Of a stretch of 64,000 nucleotides of DNA, positions 38,001-45,079 are shown piece after piece. The notes beneath the pieces were generated by a model, which saw only the letters and a list, made by a program, of their open reading frames with translations, had not been told where the DNA came from and did no database searches. Source of the stretch: Methylobacterium sp. Leaf104 (lineage in GTDB: Bacteria > Pseudomonadota > Alphaproteobacteria > Rhizobiales > Beijerinckiaceae); the NCBI RefSeq assembly GCF_001422885.1, contig NZ_LMMZ01000038.1, positions 186,001 through 250,000 of the forward strand. Reading direction: 5' to 3'. A program made the translations under genes and the position numbers. The stretch's first letter is position 1. Every line of letters starts with the position of its first letter.

Positions 38001-38167
38001 AGCCGCACCGCCCCGGTGGGCAGGCCGTCCGAGGGCCGGGTGTTGTACTTCTGGTCCTGGTTGATCGACTGGAAGTAGGCCCGGAAGATGAACGACGAGC
38101 CGTCGACCAGGATGATCTGATCGCCGGGGCCGACGGGCTTCTGCTCGGAGATCGTCTCGGCGGTCAT
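35069..38167 (-). CDS. polA: DNA polymerase I
   Basis: Repair and Okazaki-fragment polymerase of 1032 residues. The N-terminal 5'-3' nuclease domain (about 15-310) shows LVDGSSFIFRAYF, FDKSEGSFRKELFPDYKGHR, SDKDLMQLV and GDTSDNVPGVPGIGLKTA. The proofreading domain has VIAVDTETDSLDANTANLVGVSL (metal Asp and Glu present), so 3'-5' exonuclease is likely active. The polymerase domain has motif A ADYSQIELRLLAHI, motif B RRAKTINFGIIYGISAFGLA and motif C LLQVHDELVFEAP. It is about 100 residues longer than enteric PolA because of an acidic Pro-rich insert near 335-390. Confidence 0.96.
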   Translation of the reverse strand: MTAETISEQKPVGPGDQIILVDGSSFIFRAYFQSINQDQKYNTRPSDGLPTGAVRLFCTKIAQFVQEGAAGVMPTHLAIVFDKSEGSFRKELFPDYKGHRPDAPDDLKRQMPLMRDAVRAFGLQPIELIRYEADDLIATYSRQAEARGAGVIIVSSDKDLMQLVGPLVRFYDFESGAKGKPGYRPERNLDREAIIAKWEGLTPEQIGDALALIGDTSDNVPGVPGIGLKTAAALIKEYGSLDALLERAAEIKQPKRRETLLASIDQARLSRRLVALEENVPVPIPLDDLRLPKPDPQKLVGFLKAMEFNTLTRRIAQMLHVDPEAVQPDPALLPNREPAPDAPFFPDAHGDPVPVDPETASGAPNGEVDPFADLGLTDVAPKPRGPSEPTPAGLVAARAAESVKPFDTAAYETIGSVEQLDAWIAEAEEAGVIAVDTETDSLDANTANLVGVSLCVAPGRAAYIPLRHVEPVKGADGDLFGDAKAATDAFQPAAGQLDAKVVIARLKPLLENPGVLKVGQNLKYDLAVLSRSGIRVAPFDDTMLISYVLDAGKGGHGMDELARRHLGHQPITFSDVAGTGRAKITFDRVALDKATAYAAEDADVTLRLWRMMKPRLVAEHRVAVYETLERPLVPVVARMEAAGIRVDRNMLSRLSGDFSQILVRLEEEIQEDAGEKFQVSSPKQIGDILFGKMGLPGAKKTPSGQWATPATLLEELAQAGHPLPKKILEWRQLAKLKSTYTDSLQQHADRETDRVHTSFSLAATTTGRLSSSEPNLQNIPIRTEEGRRIRRAFVAAEGNRLISADYSQIELRLLAHIADIPQLRQAFADGIDIHAATASAMFGVPLAEMTPDLRRRAKTINFGIIYGISAFGLADRLGIGREEASAFIKQYFERFPGIRAYIDDTKRRCRDLGYVTTLFGRVCHYPQIRSNNPNERASVERQAINAPIQGSAADIIRRAMIRIEEALRAERLNVRMLLQVHDELVFEAPEDEVAKALPVITRIMVDAPAPALTLKVPLVVEARAALNWEEAH

Positions 38168-38266
38168 GCGGAGGTCACGGATCCTTGGGAAAGGGGCTTC
38201 TGTCTAAAGCGACCCTCTGAGAAGCGCTACGCCTGTTAAGGGCGTGAGCGGTCTCTCCCGGGCGCT

Positions 38267-39424
38267 TCAGGTCGCAGCCCCTACCGTATCGGCCATCCGG
38301 GCGTCGCGGGTGCCCAGGGGCTGCTCCGGCCCGCGCGTCGTGTCGGCCTCGGTCTGGTGCTCCATCTCGGCGTTGATCTCGGCGCCGATGAGCACGATCG
38401 TGGTCGAGATCCAGATCCAGGTCATGAAGCCGATCACGGCGCCCAGCGAGCCGTAGGTCTCGTTGTACTTGCCGAAATTGGAGACGTACCAGGAGAAGCC
38501 CAGCGAGGTGGCGAGCCAGGCCACGGCCGCGATCGCGCTGCCCCAGGTCACCCAGCGCCAGCGCGGCGCATCGCGGCTCGGGCCGTAGCGGTAGAGCAGG
38601 GCGAGGCCGCCGAGCACGGCCAGGAGCAGCACCGGCCAGCGCAGTAGGGCGATGTACCAGGCCTCGGCGCTCAGGCCCACGATGGCGATGGCCGCCGGCA
38701 CCACCACGATGCCGACCAGCGCCAGGATGATGAACAGGAGTGCGCCGGCCGTGAAGGCGAGCGAGCGCAGGTTGAGCCAGAGGAAGCTGCGCGTCTCGCG
38801 CTCCTCGTAGACGATGTTGAGGGCCGAGAAGACCGCCTTCATGCCCCCGTTGGCGCTCCACAGCGACAGGACGATGCCGGTGAAGAAGGTCAGGCCCAGG
38901 GTGGTGTCGCCCTTGGCGGCGATGCGCTTGACCTGCTCGCCGATGATCTCGAGGGCCCCGGAGGGAACGACTCCCTGCAGGCTCTGCAGGTGCTCGTTGA
39001 TGGTGGCCACATCCGCCACGAGCCCGTAGCACGAGACCAGGGCCGCGATGGCCGGGAAGATCGCCAGGAGCACGTAGAAGGTCACCCCGGCGGCGACCGA
39101 GACGATGTTGTTCTCCGAGACGTCGTGGAACACCCGCAGGCCGATGTCCTTCCAGCCCTTGGCCGGGATCTCGGACGGCGTGCGCGCCTTGCGGCCGCGC
39201 TCGGGCTCGCTGTCGGCCACCCGGCGGGCCTCGGGACCGGCATGGGACGGGGAGGGCCGGCGGGTCGGATCCCTCGGCATCGCCCGGGCCGGCGACGATC
39301 CGCCCGTCCGGCGCGGGAGCGCGACGAAGCCGAGGAGCGCGGTGGCGAGGGCGACGGTCCAGAGGGTGGAATTCCTGGTCTCGGCGGGGTCTCGTGCGGC
39401 CGAACGCTCGTTCTGTGTTGTCAT
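38267..39424 (-). CDS. YihY/BrkB-family inner-membrane protein
   Basis: A 385-residue membrane protein. The family core starts GWKDIGLRVFHDVSENNIVSVAAGVTFYVLLAIFPAIAALVSCYGLV, followed by five further hydrophobic segments and WVTWGSAIAAVAWLATSLGFSWYVSNFGKYNETYGSLGAVIGFMTWIWISTTIVLIGAEINAEME. An N-terminal 100 residues with one hydrophobic segment and a charged linker precede the core. These proteins were once called ribonuclease BN in error; a transport role is suspected. Function unknown. Downstream is polA on the same strand. Confidence 0.9.
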   Translation of the reverse strand: MTTQNERSAARDPAETRNSTLWTVALATALLGFVALPRRTGGSSPARAMPRDPTRRPSPSHAGPEARRVADSEPERGRKARTPSEIPAKGWKDIGLRVFHDVSENNIVSVAAGVTFYVLLAIFPAIAALVSCYGLVADVATINEHLQSLQGVVPSGALEIIGEQVKRIAAKGDTTLGLTFFTGIVLSLWSANGGMKAVFSALNIVYEERETRSFLWLNLRSLAFTAGALLFIILALVGIVVVPAAIAIVGLSAEAWYIALLRWPVLLLAVLGGLALLYRYGPSRDAPRWRWVTWGSAIAAVAWLATSLGFSWYVSNFGKYNETYGSLGAVIGFMTWIWISTTIVLIGAEINAEMEHQTEADTTRGPEQPLGTRDARMADTVGAAT

Positions 39425-39769
39425 CGATCGTCCGTTCCGCCGCAGGAATCGTCATCGCGAGGTGACGCCGGGACGTGACGCCGGTATGTCTCGACGCACC
39501 AAGCGTTCCTTCAGCAACACGGCCCGGCGGCAAAGTGTTTCCTGGCCGCTCACGGAAAAGCGAGCGGACGGGCTGCGCCGGGGCCGGCGAACTTATTCCG
39601 CGAAACTCCGGTCCGCCTGCCGACGTTGTGCGTCGCGGCACGTGGAGCGATCCGGGACGCGGAATTCCGGGCGCATCGTGGACGTGAGGGCCGATCGCGA
39701 CTTGCCCCCGCGGGCGTCACGCGGCACGGCCCTGAGAGCCCTTCCCCTCGACCCGGAGATCTCCGACCC
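39425..39769. other. intergenic region between divergent BrkB-like and antiporter genes
   Basis: About 345 bases with no gene I can support. It must carry promoters for both directions. A short direct repeat of GTGACGCCGG near 39463-39484 is the only structure noted. Confidence 0.35.
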
Positions 39770-41584
39770 GTGCCGCACGCGACAGAGCTGATCGCCATCA
39801 TCGCCCTCGGCCTCGTGCTTGCCTTCGTCTGCGGAATGCTGGCGCAGCGCCTGCGCCTGCCGCCCCTCGTCGGCTACCTCCTGGCGGGCGTCCTCGTCGG
39901 CCCCTACACGCCGGGCTTCGTCGGGAACAGCCAGCTCGCCGGCCAGCTCGCCGAGATCGGCGTGATCCTGCTGATGTTCGGCGTCGGCCTGCACTTCTCG
40001 ATCAAGGACCTGATGGCGGTGCGCACCATCGCGCTGCCGGGCGCCGTCGTGCAGATCGTGGCGGCCACGGCCATGGGCGGCGCCCTGGCGCTGGCCTGGG
40101 GCTGGGGCCTCGGGGCCGGCCTGGTCTTCGGCCTCGCCCTGTCGGTGGCGAGCACGGTGGTGCTGCTGCGGGCGCTGGAGGAGCGCCGGCTCCTCGACAG
40201 CGACAAGGGCCGCATCGCCGTCGGCTGGCTCATCGTCGAGGACCTCGCGATGGTGCTCGCCCTCGTGCTGCTCCCCGCGCTGGCGCCGTCCCTCGGCGGG
40301 CAGGGCGACGGCGCCGCGCACCATGCGGGGGACGGCAACATCTGGCTCACCCTCGGCCTGACCTTCGCCAAGGTGGGCGTCTTCACCGCCGTGATGCTGG
40401 TGGGCGGGCGCCGTTTCGTACCCTGGCTCCTCGATCAGGCGGCGCGCACGGGCTCGCGCGAACTCTTCACCCTGGCGGTGCTGGCGCTGGCGCTCGGCAT
40501 CGCCTTCGGCTCGGCGGAACTCTTCGGCGTCTCCTTCGCGCTCGGCGCCTTCTTCGCCGGCATGGTGCTCGCCGAATCCGACCTCAGCCATCAGGCGGCG
40601 GCCGATTCCCTGCCCCTGCAGGACGCCTTCGCGGTGCTGTTCTTCGTCTCGGTCGGCATGCTGTTCGACCCCGGCATCCTGATCCGCGAGCCGCTCTCGG
40701 TGCTGGCGGTGCTCGGTGTCATCCTCATCGGCAAGTCGCTGGCGGCGGTGGCGATCGTCCTCGCGTTCAAGCATCCGCTCGGCACCGCGCTCACCATCGC
40801 GGCGAGCCTCGCCCAGATCGGCGAGTTCTCGTTCATCCTCGTCAGCCTCGGCCTGTCCCTGAAGCTCCTGCCGGAGGAGGGGCGCGACCTCATCCTCGGC
40901 GGCGCCATCCTGTCGATCACCCTGAACCCGCTCTTCTTCGCGCTGACCGACTGGGTCGGGCGCAAGGTCGCCGAGCGCCCCCGCCTCGCCGCCCGCTTCG
41001 AGCGCAAGGGCGCCGAGGCGCTGGCGGTCGCCACCGAGAGCCCGCCCCATCGCGGCCACGCGATCATCGTCGGCTACGGCCGGGTCGGCAGCACCATCGG
41101 CAAGGCGCTGAAGGCCTGGGATCTGCCCTACCTCGTCCTCGACCGCGACCGCCGCCGGGTGCTGGACCTGCGCCAGGAGGGCGTCGAAGCGGTGTTCGGC
41201 GACGCCACCGCACCGGGCATCCTCCAGGCCGCCGACATCGCCCAGGCCCGGCTGATCGTGGTGGCGACGCCGGAGGCGCACACGGCGCGGCGCATCGTCG
41301 AGCTCGCCCGGGAGATCCACCCGGGCATCGACACCCTGGTGCGCACCCACAACGACGGCGAGCGCCGCCACTTCGAGGAGCAGGGCGTCGGCCTCGTGCT
41401 GATGGCCGAGCGGGAGCTGGCCTTCGGCATGACCCTCTATGCCCTGCGCAGCCTCGGCCTGAAGGAGGGCGAGGCCCGCATCTTCGTCGACAGCACCCGG
41501 GTCGAGAGCCGTTCCGCGCCGATCGAGACCGAGATCGATCAGGGCACGCCGGAGCTGCGCCCCCACAAGGAAGAGGAGGCGTGA
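39770..41584 (+). CDS. Kef/YbaL-type monovalent cation:proton antiporter with TrkA-N domain
   Basis: A 604-residue inner-membrane protein. About twelve membrane segments of the CPA2 exchanger fold span residues 5-385 (LIAIIALGLVLAFVCGMLAQRLRLPPLVGYLLAGVLVGPYTPGF, ALGAFFAGMVLAESDLSHQAA with the conserved Asp). The cytoplasmic part is a TrkA-N/RCK domain (GHAIIVGYGRVGSTIGKALKAWDLPYLVLDRDRRRVLDLRQEGVEAVFGDATAPGIL). It probably exports potassium in exchange for protons under nucleotide control. GTG at 39770, with GGAG about 12 bases upstream, gives the usual N-terminus; no ATG fits. Confidence 0.9.
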   Translation: MPHATELIAIIALGLVLAFVCGMLAQRLRLPPLVGYLLAGVLVGPYTPGFVGNSQLAGQLAEIGVILLMFGVGLHFSIKDLMAVRTIALPGAVVQIVAATAMGGALALAWGWGLGAGLVFGLALSVASTVVLLRALEERRLLDSDKGRIAVGWLIVEDLAMVLALVLLPALAPSLGGQGDGAAHHAGDGNIWLTLGLTFAKVGVFTAVMLVGGRRFVPWLLDQAARTGSRELFTLAVLALALGIAFGSAELFGVSFALGAFFAGMVLAESDLSHQAAADSLPLQDAFAVLFFVSVGMLFDPGILIREPLSVLAVLGVILIGKSLAAVAIVLAFKHPLGTALTIAASLAQIGEFSFILVSLGLSLKLLPEEGRDLILGGAILSITLNPLFFALTDWVGRKVAERPRLAARFERKGAEALAVATESPPHRGHAIIVGYGRVGSTIGKALKAWDLPYLVLDRDRRRVLDLRQEGVEAVFGDATAPGILQAADIAQARLIVVATPEAHTARRIVELAREIHPGIDTLVRTHNDGERRHFEEQGVGLVLMAERELAFGMTLYALRSLGLKEGEARIFVDSTRVESRSAPIETEIDQGTPELRPHKEEEA

Positions 41585-41588
41585 CGCG

Positions 41589-43067
41589 TCAGGCGGCCAG
41601 GGAGCGCCCGAGGTCGTGGACGCGGCGGAGATCCGCCACGAAGGCCGCATAGGCCTCCGCCTTCGCCTCGTCCGGCAGGCGCAGCAGGTAGGACGGGTGC
41701 ACGGTGATGAAGCCCGCATAGGGCTTTTCGAACTGCGCCGGCCCCCGCGCCCGGGTGATCGGGATCTGCTTGCCCGTTAGCGCCAGCACGGCGGTGGCGC
41801 CGAGCGCCACCACGAGCCTGGGCGCGACGAAGTCGAGTTCCCGGTCGAGCCACCAGCGATAGTGGCTGACTTCGCCGGCGGTGGGCTTCTGGTGAATGCG
41901 GCGCTTGCCTCGCTCCTCGAACTTGAAGTGCTTGACCGCATTGGTGAGGTAGGCCTCGCCCCGGGCGATCCCGGCCTCCTCCAGCGCCCGCGACAGAAGC
42001 TGCCCGGCGGGACCGACGAAGGGGCGCCCCTGGCGGTCCTCCTGGTCGCCCGGCTGCTCGCCCACGAAGGCGATGGTCGCCCCCACCGGTCCCTCGCCGA
42101 GGACGGCCTGGGTCGCGCCGGGCACGAGCGGCTCCGAACGGCGGATGATGGCGTTCAGCGCCTCCAGCGAATCCGGGGCCTGATCGGCCATGGCCGCGAC
42201 GGCGCGGGCGGGGTTGCGCTTGACGGGCATCTGCGGCTCCCTCTCGATCATGGCGCCCGTGCGCGCCGCCGCCTGCCGGACGAGGCCCGGGATGGCGGCG
42301 GTCTCCGGCATGTTGCGCCAGTACTTCTTCGGCATCTCCGCCCGCATCGCGGACAGGTTGGTCCGGGCGGGGTTGAAGGTGCTCTCGTAGTAATCGCGCC
42401 AACCCGCCTCGAAGCCGTCCTGGGCCGGTGCGTCCTCGCGTCGCCCCGGCGGTCCGTAGGTCAGCCGCGTGCCGTCCCAGCGGGCGGAGGCCTCCGGCGT
42501 CAGGATGGTCCAGTGCAGGCTGCGGAAGCGCTCGACGAAGAACGGCGCGGCGGCACCCAGGATGTGGTGGTCGGGCTCGAACCAGGCGACGAAGCGCTCG
42601 GGCTCGCGCGCCTCGACCCGCCGGAAGCGCAGGAAGGCGTGCATCTTGTGCAGGTCGCGGGCGATGGCCTTGGCCATCCGCTCCAGGCGATGGACCAGCG
42701 GGTCGCTCGACACCTCCAGCAGCCGGCGCTCGCCGTGCAGGCTGCGCCAGATCAGCTCGTAGAGCAGGGCATAGCGCTCGGGATCGCGGTGGAGCACCAC
42801 CCGGGCGACCATCGCGCCCACCCCGCGCGGCAGGCTCAGAGGCGCCTCGTCGTCAGGGGACGGCGTCGGGGTCCCGAACAATCCCGGCGCCTCGCCGATG
42901 GACCACAGGACCCGCTCGGGGGGGACGCGCCGGCCGGCGAGGCGACGCGCGGCGGCACGGAAGCCGTCGAGGTCGGCGCCCAGGGAGAGGTCGACGGCCT
43001 CGAGCGTACCGGAACATGACCCTGCCCCTTCCGCGCAGGGGGGAAGACCTGGGGGCGGCACGCCCAT
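41589..43067 (-). CDS. udgX: UdgX-family uracil-DNA glycosylase fused to an N-terminal DUF4130 domain
   Basis: A 492-residue two-domain protein. Residues about 20-270 are the DUF4130 (putative DNA metabolism) domain: VLWSIGEAPGLF, LHRDPERYALLYELIWRSLHGERRLLEVSSDPLVHRLERMAKAIARDLHKMHAFLRFRRV, WFEPDHHILGAAAPFFVERF. Residues about 300-492 are a family-4-like uracil-DNA glycosylase with GEQPGDQEDRQG (336-347), the UdgX-specific loop KRRIHQKP (388-395) and HPSYLLRLP. In mycobacterial UdgX the loop His forms a covalent bond with DNA after removing uracil; His392 is the equivalent here. One base separates it from the radical SAM gene upstream, so they form an operon. Confidence 0.9.
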   Translation of the reverse strand: MGVPPPGLPPCAEGAGSCSGTLEAVDLSLGADLDGFRAAARRLAGRRVPPERVLWSIGEAPGLFGTPTPSPDDEAPLSLPRGVGAMVARVVLHRDPERYALLYELIWRSLHGERRLLEVSSDPLVHRLERMAKAIARDLHKMHAFLRFRRVEAREPERFVAWFEPDHHILGAAAPFFVERFRSLHWTILTPEASARWDGTRLTYGPPGRREDAPAQDGFEAGWRDYYESTFNPARTNLSAMRAEMPKKYWRNMPETAAIPGLVRQAAARTGAMIEREPQMPVKRNPARAVAAMADQAPDSLEALNAIIRRSEPLVPGATQAVLGEGPVGATIAFVGEQPGDQEDRQGRPFVGPAGQLLSRALEEAGIARGEAYLTNAVKHFKFEERGKRRIHQKPTAGEVSHYRWWLDRELDFVAPRLVVALGATAVLALTGKQIPITRARGPAQFEKPYAGFITVHPSYLLRLPDEAKAEAYAAFVADLRRVHDLGRSLAA

Positions 43068-43068
43068 C

Positions 43069-44283
43069 TCAGAACAGGCTCAGCTGCTGCGGCGGGTCGG
43101 CCAGGCGCGCCCGCAGGTCGAGGCGGTCGGTGAGCCCGCCGGCCGGGTGATAATCGGCCGCGATGAGGAAGGGCCGCGCCCGCTTCAGGGCCGAGGTCAG
43201 CCGCGCGACGTCGTCGAGGCGCAGGCGCGTATGCCGGCGCGCCCGGATGATCTTGTCCACCGCCCGCGCACCGAGCCCCGGCACCCGCAGCAGCGCCTCG
43301 CGGTCGGCGGCGTTCACGTCGACGGGGAAGCGGTGGCGGTGCTTCAGCGCCCAGGCCAGCTTCGGGTCGATGTCGAGGGACAGCATCCCGTCCTCGGTGG
43401 CGTCCGCGACGTCGTCCGGCGTGAAGGCGTAATAGCGGAGCAACCAGTCGCCCTGGTACAGGCGGTGCTCGCGCTGGAGCGGCGGCGATGTCAGCGGCAG
43501 GATGGTCGAGCCGTCCGGAATCGGGCTGAAGGCCGAGTAGTAGACCCGCTTGAGGTTGTAGGAGCCGTAGAGGAGCGCACTCTTGCGGATCAGCGCCTCG
43601 TCGGTGGTGGCGTCGGCTCCGACGATGACCTGCGTCGACTGCCCGGCGGGCGAGAACCGGCGCTTCTCGGCCTTGGCCTCGACGATCCGCTCGCCGATCT
43701 GCGCGATGGCGTGCTGGATGACGGCGCCGTCCTTCTCGGGCGCCAGGCGCTCCAGGCTCGCCTCGGTGGGCAACTCGACGTTGATCGAGAGCCGGTCGGC
43801 GTAGAGGCCCGCCTCCTCGATCAGCCAGGGGCTCGCTTCCGGAATCGACTTCAGGTGGATGTAGCCGCGAAAGCCGTGGTCGCGCCGCAGGGACTTGGCC
43901 ACCCGCGTCAGCAATTCCATGGTGTGGTCGGGCGACTTGATGATGCCGGAGGAGAGGAACAGCCCCTCGATGTAGTTGCGCTTGTAGAACTCCACCGTGA
44001 GGGTCACGACCTCCTCGACGGAGAACTTCGCCCGCTGGACGTTGGAGGAGCGGCGATTGACGCAGTAGGCGCAGTCGAACAGGCAATAGTTCGTCAGCAG
44101 GATCTTCAGGAGCGAGATGCAGCGCCCGTCCGGCGTGTAGGCGTGGCAGATGCCGGCCCCCGTGGTCGAGCCGAGCTCGCCCTTGCCGGCCGTGCGCTTC
44201 GGCGCCCCGGAGGACGAGCAGGAGGCGTCGTACTTGGCGGCATCGGCGAGGATGCGCAGCTTCTTGGCGAACATTTCGTCCAT
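43069..44283 (-). CDS. putative DNA modification/repair radical SAM protein with C-terminal helix-hairpin-helix
   Basis: A 404-residue protein. The radical SAM cluster motif CLFDCAYC places Cys67, Cys71 and Cys74 as iron-sulfur ligands; FLSSGIIKSPDHTMELL, GYIHLKSIP and RLSINVELPT are the barrel strands. The C-terminus (about 320-370) contains a helix-hairpin-helix (LLRVPGLGARAVDKIIRARRHTRLRLDDVARL), implying DNA binding. It matches the TIGR03916 family, which travels with UdgX/DUF4130 genes; the reaction is unknown. ATG at 44283 starts the family match; the frame extends 87 residues upstream without likeness. A LexA box lies 19 bases upstream. Confidence 0.9.
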   Translation of the reverse strand: MDEMFAKKLRILADAAKYDASCSSSGAPKRTAGKGELGSTTGAGICHAYTPDGRCISLLKILLTNYCLFDCAYCVNRRSSNVQRAKFSVEEVVTLTVEFYKRNYIEGLFLSSGIIKSPDHTMELLTRVAKSLRRDHGFRGYIHLKSIPEASPWLIEEAGLYADRLSINVELPTEASLERLAPEKDGAVIQHAIAQIGERIVEAKAEKRRFSPAGQSTQVIVGADATTDEALIRKSALLYGSYNLKRVYYSAFSPIPDGSTILPLTSPPLQREHRLYQGDWLLRYYAFTPDDVADATEDGMLSLDIDPKLAWALKHRHRFPVDVNAADREALLRVPGLGARAVDKIIRARRHTRLRLDDVARLTSALKRARPFLIAADYHPAGGLTDRLDLRARLADPPQQLSLF

Positions 44284-44301
44284 GACGAAGAGATGCGCCT
44301 C

Positions 44302-44316
44302 GTTCGTGTTTCGTTC
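44302..44316 (-). promoter_or_regulatory. LexA (SOS) box of the radical SAM-udgX operon
   Basis: GTTC-N7-GTTC, the alphaproteobacterial LexA consensus, is matched exactly: GTTC at 44302-44305 and 44313-44316 (given on the plus strand). It sits 19 bases before the start codon of the radical SAM gene, over or just after its promoter, where a repressor would block transcription. Confidence 0.75.
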
Positions 44317-44380
44317 AAGTTTTCGCGCGCGAATCCGGACTTTCTCCGCCGCCGCGATGTCGCAGCCCGGAGCCTCGACC

Positions 44381-44998
44381 TCACGTGTCCGTCTCGAACG
44401 GATCGGTGTCGGGCTCGACCTCGATGACCCGGCGTCCGAGGCCGTAAGGGAAGCCGGCGCGGGCCATGGCGGCGAGATCGCGGTCACGATGGGCCTCGCG
44501 GGTCCCGGGCCTGCGCCAAGGGCCGAGGCGCCGCCGCCTGGCATAGGCCCGGGCCGCTTCCTCCTCTAGGTCGACGCCCTCGTCCGCGGTCTCCCGCTCG
44601 TTCTCCATCGCGCTGGCCACCTGCTCGCGCGACACGCCCTTGGCGGCGAGCTTGGCCGACAGGGCGCGGGCGGAGGCGCCGCGCCGGCGCAGGGCCGCGA
44701 GACGCCCGGCCGTGAAGCGGGCGTCGTCCACGAGGCCGGCGCCGACCGCGCGGGCGACCGTGGCCTCGATCGCCTCGGCGTAAGCGCCCGCATCCTCGCC
44801 GCGCAGGCGGCAGCGCTTGTCGACCCGCCGCTTCAGGGTCTGCCGCAGCATCGCCACGGAGGCGCTGTAGCGTTCGAGGTAATGCAGGGCCGCCCGTTCG
44901 AGATAGGCGGGCGTGACGGGCGGCGGCGGCTTCGCCTCGGCCCGGCCATCCGAGGCAGCTCCGGCGGGGCGGCGGGACGCAACGTTTCGCGGTGTCAT
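44381..44998 (-). CDS. recX: RecX-family regulatory protein
   Basis: A 205-residue protein of the RecX family, which limits RecA filament growth. The tandem three-helix repeats are visible: YLERAALHYLERYSASVAMLRQTLKRRVDK, GLVDDARFTAGRLAALRRRGASARALSAKLAAKGVSREQVASAM, and a third at EEEAARAYARRRRLGPWR...DLAAMARAGFPYGLGRRVIE. An Ala/Pro-rich leader of about 28 residues precedes them. ATG at 44998. It lies 97 bases upstream of the SOS-controlled radical SAM gene on the same strand; recA is not in the window. The repeat order fits RecX better than any other small helical family. Confidence 0.87.
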   Translation of the reverse strand: MTPRNVASRRPAGAASDGRAEAKPPPPVTPAYLERAALHYLERYSASVAMLRQTLKRRVDKRCRLRGEDAGAYAEAIEATVARAVGAGLVDDARFTAGRLAALRRRGASARALSAKLAAKGVSREQVASAMENERETADEGVDLEEEAARAYARRRRLGPWRRPGTREAHRDRDLAAMARAGFPYGLGRRVIEVEPDTDPFETDT

Positions 44999-45079
44999 CG
45001 GTTCTTCACGATCCGGACGGGGTTCGGGGGTCGGTCTCGCAGATATGGTGATCACGCTGGACAAAGGCTCGTTCCTGCC

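Noticed and set aside
39424-39440. GTTCC near the BrkB-like start taken as an EcfG -35 element
   Set aside because: It lies only about ten bases before the start codon, so a promoter cannot fit.
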